Positions 43,691 through 53,373 are shown, counted from the stretch's first letter. The stretch: DNA of 64,000 nt from Morinoia aosen (GCA_030386875.1 CM059576.1:66277581-66341580), one strand, 5' to 3'. Numbers and translations are program-made. Notes: a model not told the origin generated them from the letters alone.

Positions 43691-43889
43691 CTCAAAGCCA
43701 TAATTTATACTAACGGCTTTGCAACAAGGTATTATTGTGTTGTGAGCTTTTTTCACGTACTTATTATACATCTGTCTAAATAGTTTTTCTATCAAATATT
43801 TTTTGCTTTTAGACATGTTATTAACCTGTTTACACTATTGTTTATCTACATACAGGGTGTTTCAGGACAAGAGGTAAGAAATTGCGCAC

Positions 43890-44515
43890 TGTCAAGATGC
43901 AGCGAGGTCCTGTACAAATGTAGCCTAGTTATGGGTAAACGAGATTGCTAGCGGAGGTCTAGAGATAAAGAGAGGAAGAAAGATTTAAATAGATCTCAAA
44001 TTCTTGTGTATAAAAGTAGTAAGAGCTGCTGCGACCAATTTTATGTCGCAGCTCAAACCTATAAATAAAATAATATTGTATTGCTCCCACGTAACTAGGA
44101 TACGCGGCCGCTTATAGGTCCATCATTTGAAAAATATAGAGAAGCGTTATTTTGTGATTTCGAGAACTTCGCTTCCCAAGTTTCGGCGACTTTTACGAAT
44201 TGTACTTTTGTCATTCCATCTCCGAATAAAGATATACTTTGGATAAAGTCTCCTGATTATCTACAACTCTTGAAAGGAGTAAAATTTTTTTCAAGCTACG
44301 CATGGTATCAACGCCGGCGCTTACTAATGATCCAGCCAAGTACTGAGATTCATTTTGAAGTAATCTGCCTAGATAGGAAGGTTCTTCTACTACAAAAGCC
44401 GTAACCAACATCTCGGCTGCGACTGACGGCCCAAGGAGGTTCCCTGCAGTACGCTTTAAAAATTTCCTGTCGAACTCGCTGAAGGACTAAAATAGACACC
44501 CGTGAGAACTCGACA
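43890..44515 (+). repeat. Gmr1-like element 5' LTR
   Basis: It starts TGTCAAGATGCAGCG and ends GAACTCGACA. A TATA box (TATAAAAG) is at 44009-44016 and an AATAAA signal at 44064-44069. CGCAC precedes it. Confidence 0.95.
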
Positions 44516-44519
44516 ATAT

Positions 44520-44537
44520 TGGCGCCCAACGTGGGGC
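44520..44537 (+). promoter_or_regulatory. Primer-binding site, tRNA-Lys type
   Basis: TGGCGCCCAACGTGGGGC lies four bases after the 5' LTR. It is the known tRNA-Lys(1,2) primer site of several retroviruses and would prime minus-strand DNA synthesis. Confidence 0.88.
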
Positions 44538-44625
44538 CTCGACCTCAAAGAGAACTAGCAAAGACTAGCGAATCATCCGGCAGAAGAACTCATTCACAAC
44601 CAGCCGCGACGATCTCACCAGTAAG

Positions 44626-45972
44626 ATGGACGATCAAGTACACAAAGCCCGGGAGTATGCTGAGGCATTAGGACTCCACCCCGGAGACGGTGAATATCGA
44701 GAAGTATTCCTAGGACGGCTAAGAACTCTGGAGGAGAATGACCGAGCCAAACAAGAAGCGCAGGAGGCGCGTGAGAGAGCAGAACGTGCCTTTGAACTAG
44801 AACGGGAGGAACGAATCCGAGCACGGGAGCACGAGCTCCAAATATTGCAACTCCAGCAGCGGAGAGAGGTACATGAGCCCCATGGAAGGACTCCGAACCT
44901 TCCAAAACCGCCTCCTTTTGACCCTAAACACGAAGGGATGCAGGAATTCCTCAAGAGGATAGAGCAATATGGACGAGCTATGGGCAGTACGGACGTGGAA
45001 CAGGTCCAGACGATAGAGACCTTAGTAACCCCAAAAGAGCGACGGCTCATAGAGACCTTGCCCGCAGAAGACCGATATCAACTGGAAGAGATCAAAAACC
45101 TACTGTTAGGAGCCCACCGAGTGACACCTTCAAAACTCCGGGAAACCTTTTACCAAGTCACTCCGGACGAAGGAGATAATATGAGCAGGTTCCTTCGGAG
45201 ACTAGAACAGGCTTTCGATGCCTGGATAAGAGGAAGCGAAGTCGCACCCACCTACGCGGCATTAAGAGACTTTCTATTGATAGACCGGGCATATGAAGTG
45301 CTGCCAGGTCACATCGCGATCCACATCAAAGACCGGGGAGGGATCGATATTCCGACGATGGGCGAGCAAGGTGATAAATACCTCCAAGCTCGACCTCATC
45401 TGTCCCTCCAGCAACTGTGTCAAGGAAAAACCAAAACACCGGGAACAGAAATGCAGAACCAAATTGGTAAGAACGGGGCCGGAACTACAAAACCTGGCAC
45501 CAATAAAACTTATGGATTCAACAATCATGCCAAACCAGGCTTCGAAAAATCCGTTGTTCCACGACCCATGGCAAGCAACAACCCGCGAAACATGGGGACA
45601 CGCTTCCCGGAAACCAACCACCACGGTTGGCGGAACTACTATTGCCAGAGGCACGGACCAAACGCAGATCACACCACTGCCCAGTGTAGAGAGACACAGC
45701 AATTTAGGAACGAGCAACGCAGACCAGAGTCGGCAAGGCATAGCACTTCCGCTCAAGTGAATGCTTTAGTTTTAGACGAAGAGTATGAAGAAAACAAGGA
45801 GGAGGAGATAGCGCCAGTGGAATGCAATCACCTTGCTTCCGGTAATAAATTACTAATAGGACAGCTAAAGACATGCTCAGGAAGCGTCGGGAATCACAAG
45901 GTAGACGTCCTGCTAGATGGAGGAGCTAATGCCATCTTTGTAAAAAAACATTTTGTGCCCGAGAACGCGTGA
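44626..45972 (+). CDS. gag: Gmr1-like Gag and N-terminal half of the protease
   Basis: The start is ATG 44626 (MDDQVHKAREYAEALGL), 88 bases after the primer site; the frame gives 448 residues. Residues about 30-85 are a highly charged coiled coil. Capsid follows after a proline-rich link (LPKPPPFDPKHEG, about 90). Residues about 185-255 (RFLRRLEQAFDAWIRGSEV, then LRDFLLIDRAYEVLP) resemble a SCAN-type fold; the vertebrate SCAN domain is thought to come from a Gmr1-like Gag. A zinc-knuckle-like CQRHGPNADHTTAQC lies near residue 341. The last 25 residues hold the protease active site as LLDGGANAIFV, with D-G-G instead of the usual D-T/S-G. TGA at 45970 ends the frame inside the protease, and the same phase continues in the next frame. 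Confidence 0.9.
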   Translation: MDDQVHKAREYAEALGLHPGDGEYREVFLGRLRTLEENDRAKQEAQEARERAERAFELEREERIRAREHELQILQLQQRREVHEPHGRTPNLPKPPPFDPKHEGMQEFLKRIEQYGRAMGSTDVEQVQTIETLVTPKERRLIETLPAEDRYQLEEIKNLLLGAHRVTPSKLRETFYQVTPDEGDNMSRFLRRLEQAFDAWIRGSEVAPTYAALRDFLLIDRAYEVLPGHIAIHIKDRGGIDIPTMGEQGDKYLQARPHLSLQQLCQGKTKTPGTEMQNQIGKNGAGTTKPGTNKTYGFNNHAKPGFEKSVVPRPMASNNPRNMGTRFPETNHHGWRNYYCQRHGPNADHTTAQCRETQQFRNEQRRPESARHSTSAQVNALVLDEEYEENKEEEIAPVECNHLASGNKLLIGQLKTCSGSVGNHKVDVLLDGGANAIFVKKHFVPENA

Positions 45973-45981
45973 CTACCCACC

Positions 45982-48900
45982 GTGATCCAAGTACGTATGG
46001 CCGATAATCACGCCATAAGAGCACCTATGGCCCGCATACGATTAGAATGTCCGTACTACCGAGGAGAGGCTACGGTAGTCCTCATGAAAAATCTGTCCCA
46101 CGATGTCATCCTTGGGCGTGTACCGGGAACTAGTTCATTTGAGGAGCCAAGCACTGAAGTGCTGGAGCAAGAACCCGCGGTGACGGTACATCATATGACC
46201 ACCAGATCAGCCGCACAACAAATCAATAAAAAAGCCGAAAATAACGAGAGGGAGTTCGAATTCACACCACAACCGACAAACAGAGCAGATTTAGCCAGGT
46301 TGCAACGAGAATGCCCCACCCTACAGAAAGCATTCAAGAAAGCAGAGCAAGGCATAGAAGAAAAGACTAGGAGGCGCGACATCCGAGCTTATGAATTACG
46401 GGACTCCATCCTGTATTGCCGCACCACCCACGGAGAACACAACAACCTTCAGGTGATGGTCCCTGCTATACTACGAGGCCAAATTCTTAAAATGGGCCAC
46501 GATAACCCACTAGCGGGGCACTACTCGCAAAAGAAAACACAGGCCCGCATAGAACGAGAATTTTATTGGCCCTCAATAGCCACCGATATTATGAAGTATT
46601 GCCACTCGTGCCACGAATGCCAAAAACGCGCACCCGCACGACCCGCACGAGCCATTCCCACCATGCCCGCCATCACCGGAACGCCTTTTGCAGCTCTGAG
46701 TGTCGATCTAATTGGTCCCATTCAGCCCGCGTCTGCTCGAGGAAACCGCTATGTACTGACGGTCGTAGACCAGGCAACCCGTTATGCAGATGCAACTCCC
46801 CTCCGGCACATCGATGCTGAAACAATGGCCATAGCGTTAAACGAGATTTGTACTAGAGTAGGGTATCCGCACACTCTCACCACCGACAACGGTAAACAAT
46901 TCACCGCTGAGACCTTTGAGAGCTTCTTAAGATTATACGGAATCAAACATAGGCGTACCCCACTATACCATGCACAATCGAACGGAATTGTGGAACGGTT
47001 TAATGGGACGTTGAAGACAATGTTAAGAAAACTGGCAACAGAAAAACCCAGAGACTGGGATTTGTACTTACCCGCAGTATTATTTGCGTATCGAGACGCA
47101 CCACAAGCTGCGACCGGGTTCTCGCCATTCGAATTAATTTACGGCCATCAAGTCCGCGGACCACTAGCCATATTAAAAGAATGCTGGGTAGCTCCGGAAC
47201 CCGCAGAAACCGATCGCAATGCCGCCCAGTACCTGATGGACATGCGGCAGAAACTCAAAGAAACGTGCGAGCTAGCTCAAAAGAATTTGAGAACTAGTCA
47301 GGAAAAAGCACACCAACGGGTGGGTAAGCATTACAAAGTGCGTGTCCTGGAAAAAGGAGACCAGGTTTTAGTCTTCAAACCAGACTCCACTAACAAGCTT
47401 ACCATGGCATGGCAAGGTCCCCATATAATTAGCCAGAAATTGGGAACACACACGTACCGGGTGACCGTCGGGAAAGAGGAGAAAGTATACCACATAAATC
47501 TCCTACGGAAATACCAGCAGCCGAATGCCTGCACAATAAATCAGCAAGAAGCAAATGCCGATCCCGAAGAAACGGAAAGCGAAACGGTAGAGGAAGCATT
47601 CTCCGCGGCATGTTTAGCGGTAGAATACCCTGGAGAAGGAGAAGCGTTAGATCAACGTACGCCGGAAATTCCGCAGATCATAGGGGAGAGTATTATAGAC
47701 TGCGACCTTAATCCGCAACTAAGCGACCAGCAGCGAGAGCAACTACAGAAACTACTACAAGAACAGGCACATATTTTTACGGATACCCTCGGTAAAACTT
47801 CCACCGTTAGTCACGAGATCAAATTGAAAGAGCCCACGGAGGTACGATTACAACACACCTATCCATTGCCGTTATCGCTAGAGCCACAACTAAGGAGAGA
47901 TCTAGAAAAGTGGTTGCAGCTAGGCATTGTGACTCCCTCCCAATCCCCACATTATTCCCCGCTCTTAGCAGTTAAGAAAAAGGACGGCAGCCACAGGTTC
48001 TGCCTAGACTGTAGACATCTGAACAGGCAGACGATCTTTGACGCCGAACCTATAGCCGATATTTCCGCAATTTTTACCCGGCTAGCAGGGAAAACAGTGT
48101 TTAGCAAAATAGACCTTACCAGTGGATATTGGCAGGTACCCCTACAGGAAAATTCGTGCGCATACACCGCATTTAAAACACGAACAGGCCTCTTTGAATT
48201 TAAAGTTATGCCCTTTGGCTTAGCAAACGCCCCCGCGACGTTTTCACGCCTAGTCCGAAAGGTAACCCAAGGGTTGAAGGACACGGAGGTGTACATGGAC
48301 GACCTGTTGGTCGCGTCGAGTAGCTGGGAAGAACATGTAGCAGCGCTCCAGAGTCTACTCAGAGCCTTGGCAACTCATGGATTACATGCCAAACCCTCCA
48401 AATGCGCGTTTGGCTACGCCAACCTGCAGTACCTAGGTCACCAACTCAGCAGTGATCAGCTCCGACCTTTGGAGGAACGAACTAAAGCCCTAGCAAAAGC
48501 AGCGTTACCTAAAACTAAACCGGAACTGCGAAGTTTTCTGGGAAGCGAAGAGTATTATCAAAAATTCATTCCTAAATTTTCCGACCGCGCAGCCCCGTTA
48601 CAAGATTTTCTACGAAAAAACTCCCCCGAGGAGATACCATGGACGGACATCGCCCAAGAAGCGTTCGAGCAACTGCGAACCGCACTCACCAAGCAACCGG
48701 TGTTGCAACTCCCTGATACCGATGCTCCGTTCATATTACGGACCGACGCATCCCAGACCGGCTTAGGGGCGGTACTACTACAACCCAGTAAAGCGGATTT
48801 TCGACAGTATGCGCCCGTCGCCTATGCTTCGCGACGGCTAAAATCCGCAGAACAGCAATACTCTACGATCGAGAAAGAGGCGTTGGCAATTTATTGGGCC

Positions 48901-49113
48901 CTCCAAAAATTTGAGGTTTATGTATACGGCCGGGAATTCGTCCTACAGACCGATCATCAGCCATTACTCTACCTAGATCAGGCAGATAAACTAAATCCAC
49001 GCCTCAAGAGATGGGCCATTTACTTCAGCCTATTTACGTTTAAAGCCGAACATATCGAAGGAAAAAGGAACCACTTGGCAGACTTTTTATCCCGTGCCCC
49101 CATAGAAGAGTGA
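45982..49113 (+). CDS. pol: Gmr1-like Pol: protease end, integrase, RT, RNase H
   Basis: It is 1043 codons in the same phase as the upstream frame and has no ATG needed for a separate start. It opens with the protease C-terminus (NLSHDVILG). Integrase comes first: a zinc-binding region (H-x-H near residues 173-181, then CHSCHECQKR) and the triad SVDLIGP (about 241), TTDNGKQF (about 300), ERFNGTLK (about 338), then a chromatin-facing C-terminal part. Reverse transcriptase follows with FCLDCRHLN, SKIDLTSGYWQVPL (about 708) and YMDDLLVAS (about 771). RNase H has RTDASQTGLGAVLL (about 918), EKEALAIYWAL, LQTDHQPL and ends NHLADFLSR. All RT and integrase catalytic residues look intact. Translation would need readthrough of the TGA, unless the stop is a recent mutation. 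Confidence 0.94.
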   Translation: MIQVRMADNHAIRAPMARIRLECPYYRGEATVVLMKNLSHDVILGRVPGTSSFEEPSTEVLEQEPAVTVHHMTTRSAAQQINKKAENNEREFEFTPQPTNRADLARLQRECPTLQKAFKKAEQGIEEKTRRRDIRAYELRDSILYCRTTHGEHNNLQVMVPAILRGQILKMGHDNPLAGHYSQKKTQARIEREFYWPSIATDIMKYCHSCHECQKRAPARPARAIPTMPAITGTPFAALSVDLIGPIQPASARGNRYVLTVVDQATRYADATPLRHIDAETMAIALNEICTRVGYPHTLTTDNGKQFTAETFESFLRLYGIKHRRTPLYHAQSNGIVERFNGTLKTMLRKLATEKPRDWDLYLPAVLFAYRDAPQAATGFSPFELIYGHQVRGPLAILKECWVAPEPAETDRNAAQYLMDMRQKLKETCELAQKNLRTSQEKAHQRVGKHYKVRVLEKGDQVLVFKPDSTNKLTMAWQGPHIISQKLGTHTYRVTVGKEEKVYHINLLRKYQQPNACTINQQEANADPEETESETVEEAFSAACLAVEYPGEGEALDQRTPEIPQIIGESIIDCDLNPQLSDQQREQLQKLLQEQAHIFTDTLGKTSTVSHEIKLKEPTEVRLQHTYPLPLSLEPQLRRDLEKWLQLGIVTPSQSPHYSPLLAVKKKDGSHRFCLDCRHLNRQTIFDAEPIADISAIFTRLAGKTVFSKIDLTSGYWQVPLQENSCAYTAFKTRTGLFEFKVMPFGLANAPATFSRLVRKVTQGLKDTEVYMDDLLVASSSWEEHVAALQSLLRALATHGLHAKPSKCAFGYANLQYLGHQLSSDQLRPLEERTKALAKAALPKTKPELRSFLGSEEYYQKFIPKFSDRAAPLQDFLRKNSPEEIPWTDIAQEAFEQLRTALTKQPVLQLPDTDAPFILRTDASQTGLGAVLLQPSKADFRQYAPVAYASRRLKSAEQQYSTIEKEALAIYWALQKFEVYVYGREFVLQTDHQPLLYLDQADKLNPRLKRWAIYFSLFTFKAEHIEGKRNHLADFLSRAPIEE

Positions 49114-49349
49114 AGAAATTACCCTGGCCCACGATAATTTGTAATTTCATGTACTGTAACCTTGCGGCTATATAAATCAGCATCTAGACTAACTATTTTC
49201 CAATTGGGGTTAAAAATAGGGGGCCTAAACGTGAAAAAAATTCTAGAATAAACCAGGAGGATAGCCCCATGTCCAAGCCACAAATATCATAGGTTTGGGG
49301 CCTATTTGTACATACCTCCTCAAGCTTTGACTGAAGTAAAAGCTTCACC

Positions 49350-49360
49350 AAGGGTGGGGA
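49350..49360 (+). promoter_or_regulatory. Polypurine tract of the Gmr1-like element
   Basis: AAGGGTGGGGA lies directly before the 3' LTR and would prime plus-strand DNA. The 247 bases from the pol stop to the LTR are otherwise non-coding. Confidence 0.8.
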
Positions 49361-49986
49361 TGTCAAGATGCAGCGAGGTCCTGTACAAATGTAGCCTAGT
49401 TATGGGTAAACGAGATTGCTAGCGGAGGTCTAGAGATAAAGAGAGGAAGAAAGATTTAAATAGATCTCAAATTCTTGTGTATAAAAGTAGTAAGAGCTGC
49501 TGCGACCAATTTTATGTCGCAGCTCAAACCTATAAATAAAATAATATTGTATTGCTCCCGCGTAACTAGGATACGCGGCCGCTTATAGGTCCATCATTTG
49601 AAAAATATAGAGAAGCGTTTTTTTGTGATTTCGAGAACTTCGCTTCCCAAGTTTCAGCGACTTTTACGAATTGTACTTTTGTCATTCCATCTCCGAATAA
49701 AGATATACTTTGGATAAAGTCTCCTGATTATCTACAACTCTTGAAAGGAGTAAAAATTTTTTTAAGCTACGCATGGTATCAACGCCGGCGCTTACTAATG
49801 ATCCAGCCAAGTACTGAGATTCATTTTGAAGTAATCTGCCTAGATAGGAAGGTTCTTCTACTATAAAAGCCGTAACCAACATCTCGGCTGCGACTGACGG
49901 CCCAAGGAGGTTCCCTGCAGTACGCTTTAAAAATTTCCTGTCGAACTCGCTGAAGGACTAAAATAGACACCCGTGAGAACTCGACA
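49361..49986 (+). repeat. Gmr1-like element 3' LTR
   Basis: It matches the 5' LTR over its full 626 bases with a handful of differences, for example at 49560, 49620, 49657, 49755 and 49863. CGCAC follows at 49987-49991. Confidence 0.95.
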
Positions 49987-49991
49987 CGCAC

Positions 49992-50201
49992 CAATTTGAA
50001 AATAGCCAAATAAATACTTCCTTCTTCATGTAATTTTCCATAAAAATTAGAGTTGTGAGATATTTGCAGTTTATGGTTTTAAAGGATGAAGAAAAAAGAA
50101 AGAAAAGAAAGAAAGAAAAACCGGTTATTTCCAAAAATGTTGACAGATGAGATAAATGACGACATGTTGGCTTTTAGAAATTTCTTAACATAATACGTCC
50201 T
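49992..50201. other. Unassigned spacer
   Basis: Continuation of the DNA into which the Gmr1-like element inserted. It contains a GAAAGAAA-type run near 50095-50120. No gene. Confidence 0.45.
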
Positions 50202-50395
50202 TAGACAAACGTACCATATGAGGAGTACTAATAGACAAATAAACGTGGTCTACTAATAGACAAACCGTACGAGGTGTACTTATAGACAAATTTTACGAGG
50301 TGAACTAATAGAAAAACCAAACGAGGTGCACTAATAGACAAACCGTACGAGGTGTACTAATAGACAAACCATACGTGGCGTGCAAATAGATTAAC
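50202..50395 (+). repeat. Minisatellite, about seven units of 26-27 bp
   Basis: The core AGGTGTACTAATAGACAAAC recurs with single-base changes. A remnant of the same motif (ACGAGGAGTAC) reappears at 52205-52250, ahead of the next tandem repeat copy. Confidence 0.85.
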
Positions 50396-50459
50396 CCTGG
50401 CAAGGGGTAGTTAAACCAAAAATATCATTTCTTGGATATTTTATATCCCATGAGATGGC

Positions 50460-52530
50460 TGACGACTTATAAATAATTTAAAAACTACTTGAAAATTTTT
50501 TAGAATTCCTAAATTATTTGTTGAATCGAAGTAAGAAAAGACAAAAAAACGCCATACCAAAGCAGTTTGAAACACCGTCGTAAATGATTATCAATTATTG
50601 AGAAAAGGTTAGTCACAAAGTAATTTATAAATAACATCGCGCAACAATACGCGCATCTAGAAACGCGCAAACAAACTTAAGGCCCTTTTACATTAACGGT
50701 GTCTTCGCGTACCACACCGTCGCTCCATCCATGTTCTGCAAATTATTCGGACAGTATTGCAAGAGCAATACTGTCGATTACTGTCTCGGGGAAAGGAGCG
50801 TCGAATTGAGCGGCAATGTAAAAGCAAGCCGGTGTGCTCTGACGCTCAATCTTCTCGTGGGAGGAGCTGTAGAAAGTTCACCGTTGCTCCACACCGTTGC
50901 TCCATACCGCTGGTGTAAAATGAGCTTTAGACGCAAACTGTAGTTCATTAAACATATATTTATATATATATACTTATTGAAAATGAATATAAGAAAATTA
51001 ATAATTAACATATAAAACAATCTTGCTCTTGCTACGTCTAAAATGACAGTCGAGCTCAATGAAATCGTAAGAAATAACCTGAAGAAAAATATGTGAAAAG
51101 AATAATGACTTCGAAAACGTAAAAATGAATTGATTTTTAATTTCCTAATAGAAAATTTAGGAGAAATATTGTTGTCGAGGAACTTTGGCTGGTTTGTGGT
51201 CGTGGAACAACGACACCAAAAACCATCTCAGGTTTTGCATTCTCTAAATATTCTCTGCAACATCGTACGGGTTTGGGTACGTGGAATAAAATGAAGATAC
51301 AGTATCAGCCTGACACCACCTATGACTAGCAAATATCTACAAAATTAAGGCAGAAACACGTGAACAAACGTGCACAAGATGAAAATTCATGGCTTGTTCA
51401 ACACACGGACGAAAAGGTAATTTTTTCATGATTCATATGCTCAAACTGCGCTTTATTACATTTGTCTAATTGTATTTTTCATTTTTCTATTCACATAAAT
51501 GCTCTTTGGGGTACTCATAGATCTATTTCTGAATCATTTAGCAATAGTAAATTTATTTACTGAATGTTTTCGCGAAAAAAAATAAAAATTGAAACATATT
51601 TATGTTTATGTAGATGTACATATACCTACGAACATGCACACAGATATATCCATGAGTGTGCGTGTGTAGATGTATATATATACATACACACACATATAAA
51701 TATATAAATATATATATATAAGTATTGGAAATGAATATAAAGAATAATAAACATAAATACAATCGTCCTAGTTCTACATCGAAAATGACAGTGGAGTTCA
51801 CTGTAATCGTAAGAAATTATTTTGGAAGAAATGAAGTAAAAGGAAAAAAACATAAATAATGTATAAATGAATTCGTTTCTAATTTTCTGATAGAATGGAA
51901 ATAGAAATTAATACAACAATATAAAAATACAAATATATCTACAAACGGGTTTCACATCCTACCGGTATTCTTTTCAACATTTGACGGATATGGATACATG
52001 AGATAAAATGGGATGCTGTTGTAGTCGGATATCCCTTCTGAGTAGCAAACATTTTCAAAATCTGGGCACGTAGACGTAGATTAAACAGTGGTCCAGAGTA
52101 TTAATTTCAAAACTGAAATTTAGAGTTATTTCTGATTTGAAATTTCAGTTCTAGCGTGCGCTTAATGCACAAAAAAGAAACGCTTAATTCCCTCCCTCCT
52201 TCCCCCACACGAGGAGTACTGGAGTACAAACCAAACGAGGAGTACAATAGCAATGTCAGGGGTTGATTATGCGATGAGAGAAATAAACAAAAAAATTCTC
52301 TGGGACATTTTGCTCATGGTAAGATAATGGAAAACTCATAAATACTGCTAGAGAACGCCTTAGAAGTCCTTCACTACAAGTGAAAAGAACAAAAGAAGAA
52401 TTGCCAAGAATACGCTCAGCCGAAATCGATTGAAACACCGCCGTGAATGATTTCTAAGTAATGAGACAACGTTAGCCAAAATTAATTTATTGAAAACATA
52501 GCACAACGCTCACATCTATAAACCTGCAAA
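50460..52530. repeat. Tandem array of a long repeat (two to three partial copies)
   Basis: Blocks recur in order. GAAACACCGTCGTAAATG and the following 100 bases (50570) match 52431 onward. AAATGACAGTCGAGCTCA (51042) matches 51784 onward. The 51225-51370 stretch matches about 51950-52085. TA/TG-rich tails lie at 50945-50975 and 51590-51725. An inverted copy is at 40248-40860. No coding capacity, so it is probably a non-autonomous element or satellite-like array. Confidence 0.72.
50680..50926. repeat. Tourist-like MITE (247 bp) inside the tandem array
   Basis: The ends are AGGCCCTTTTACA and, inverted, AGCTCATTTTACA. TTA flanks both sides (50677-50679, 50927-50929). A perfect hairpin GACAGTATTG/CAATACTGTC lies at 50751-50776. 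TTA duplications point to PIF/Harbinger. Confidence 0.72.
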
Positions 52531-52680
52531 CTGTTGTACGTTTGGTGGGTATAAAGCTGATTTAGGTGAATTTAAGTATGTGTAAAAATAGTGCTCGGTC
52601 TATGGTTATCGTCGACCAGCTAGGGTATATTCACGGCCCTCACTAGAGTATTTAATGGGGGATTTTTGGAATAACCAGTG
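52531..52680. other. Short unassigned spacer
   Basis: Nothing recognised between the tandem array and the LTR. Confidence 0.4.
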
Positions 52681-53044
52681 TGTTAGGCCCCGCGCCAGTT
52701 TGGCCTGAAGGATAGTACAGTATTACGCTCCCGGCTTTGTAAATAATGTTCGCCGGAATTTAATCTGAGTATCCTAGATACTCGTCAAACCCCCTTGAAT
52801 CCGGCTGATCCGAAATTCCAGAGAGCGACGAAAAGAACTTCGGTCAGCTCCCTGGAAATTCCGGAACCGTCTTACCCAATATTGAATGACTCTGCGACTA
52901 GCCTTGTTACCGTACAAATAAAAATAGTAACTTGAAAAATCTTCTTTTCCCTGAAGAAAGTATAACAACCCTCAGAAAAACCCTAAGACAGGATTTAATA
53001 AAACGCCATCCAAATAAGAACTCGGCTACTGAAATCATCTAACA
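52681..53044 (+). repeat. Short LTR (364 bp) of a tRNA-Lys-primed element
   Basis: It starts TGTTAGGCCCCGCGCC and ends CATCTAACA, with complementary ends TGTTAG/CTAACA. AATAAAA signals lie inside. It is followed at once by a primer site, so it is a 5' LTR. No pol gene follows. Confidence 0.8.
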
Positions 53045-53047
53045 ATT

Positions 53048-53064
53048 TGGCGCCGAACAGGGAC
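53048..53064 (+). promoter_or_regulatory. Primer-binding site, tRNA-Lys3-like
   Basis: TGGCGCCGAACAGGGAC equals the well-known tRNA-Lys3 primer site minus one C. It lies three bases after the LTR end. Confidence 0.8.
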
Positions 53065-53373
53065 AGCCAAATTAACGATCTAACACAGTGGTTTGGAGTT
53101 TAGCAATTTTCATCAGGCTGTTCGCGTGCCAAGGGTAACTAAAACCCAGACGATTTCTGCTCGGCACTTCAGCTAGTGAATAAATAAGACTATGCTCAGT
53201 GCTCATGGAACAGCGCGGGGAGAATGTTACGAGATATACTTCAGTATTTAGGTGCGTGAGGTGCTAAGGAATAATTTAATTTTGGGTATCCATAAAAAAT
53301 GGAATTTGAATCTGCACCAACCACTAGCGGGGAGCGCTATCCAAGCAATGCTTTACGATTATGGTAGAACTGC
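53065..53373 (+). other. Leader remnant of the short-LTR element
   Basis: Non-coding or too decayed to read as Gag. It is interrupted at 53374 by the LINE insertion and may resume after 54145. Confidence 0.45.

Larger units (their letters stand above)
43890..49986 (+). mobile_element. Complete Gmr1-like Ty3/gypsy-group LTR retrotransposon (integrase before RT)
   Basis: Two 626-bp LTRs (43890-44515, 49361-49986) differ at only about half a dozen positions. CGCAC is duplicated at 43885-43889 and 49987-49991. A tRNA-Lys-type primer site follows the 5' LTR and a purine-rich tract precedes the 3' LTR. The coding region is a single phase from 44626 to 49113, broken only by TGA at 45970-45972. The domain order is Gag, protease, integrase, reverse transcriptase, RNase H. 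Integrase upstream of RT is the order of copia elements, but the RT and RNase H motifs are gypsy-like; this combination defines the Gmr1-like group. It inserted recently into DNA beginning CAGGGTGTTTCAGG. Confidence 0.94.

Noticed and set aside
44211-44411. Minus-strand 66-residue frame that recurs almost unchanged at 49682-49882
   Set aside because: It lies in the LTRs, so it is duplicated only because the LTRs are; no domain and no independent sign of coding.
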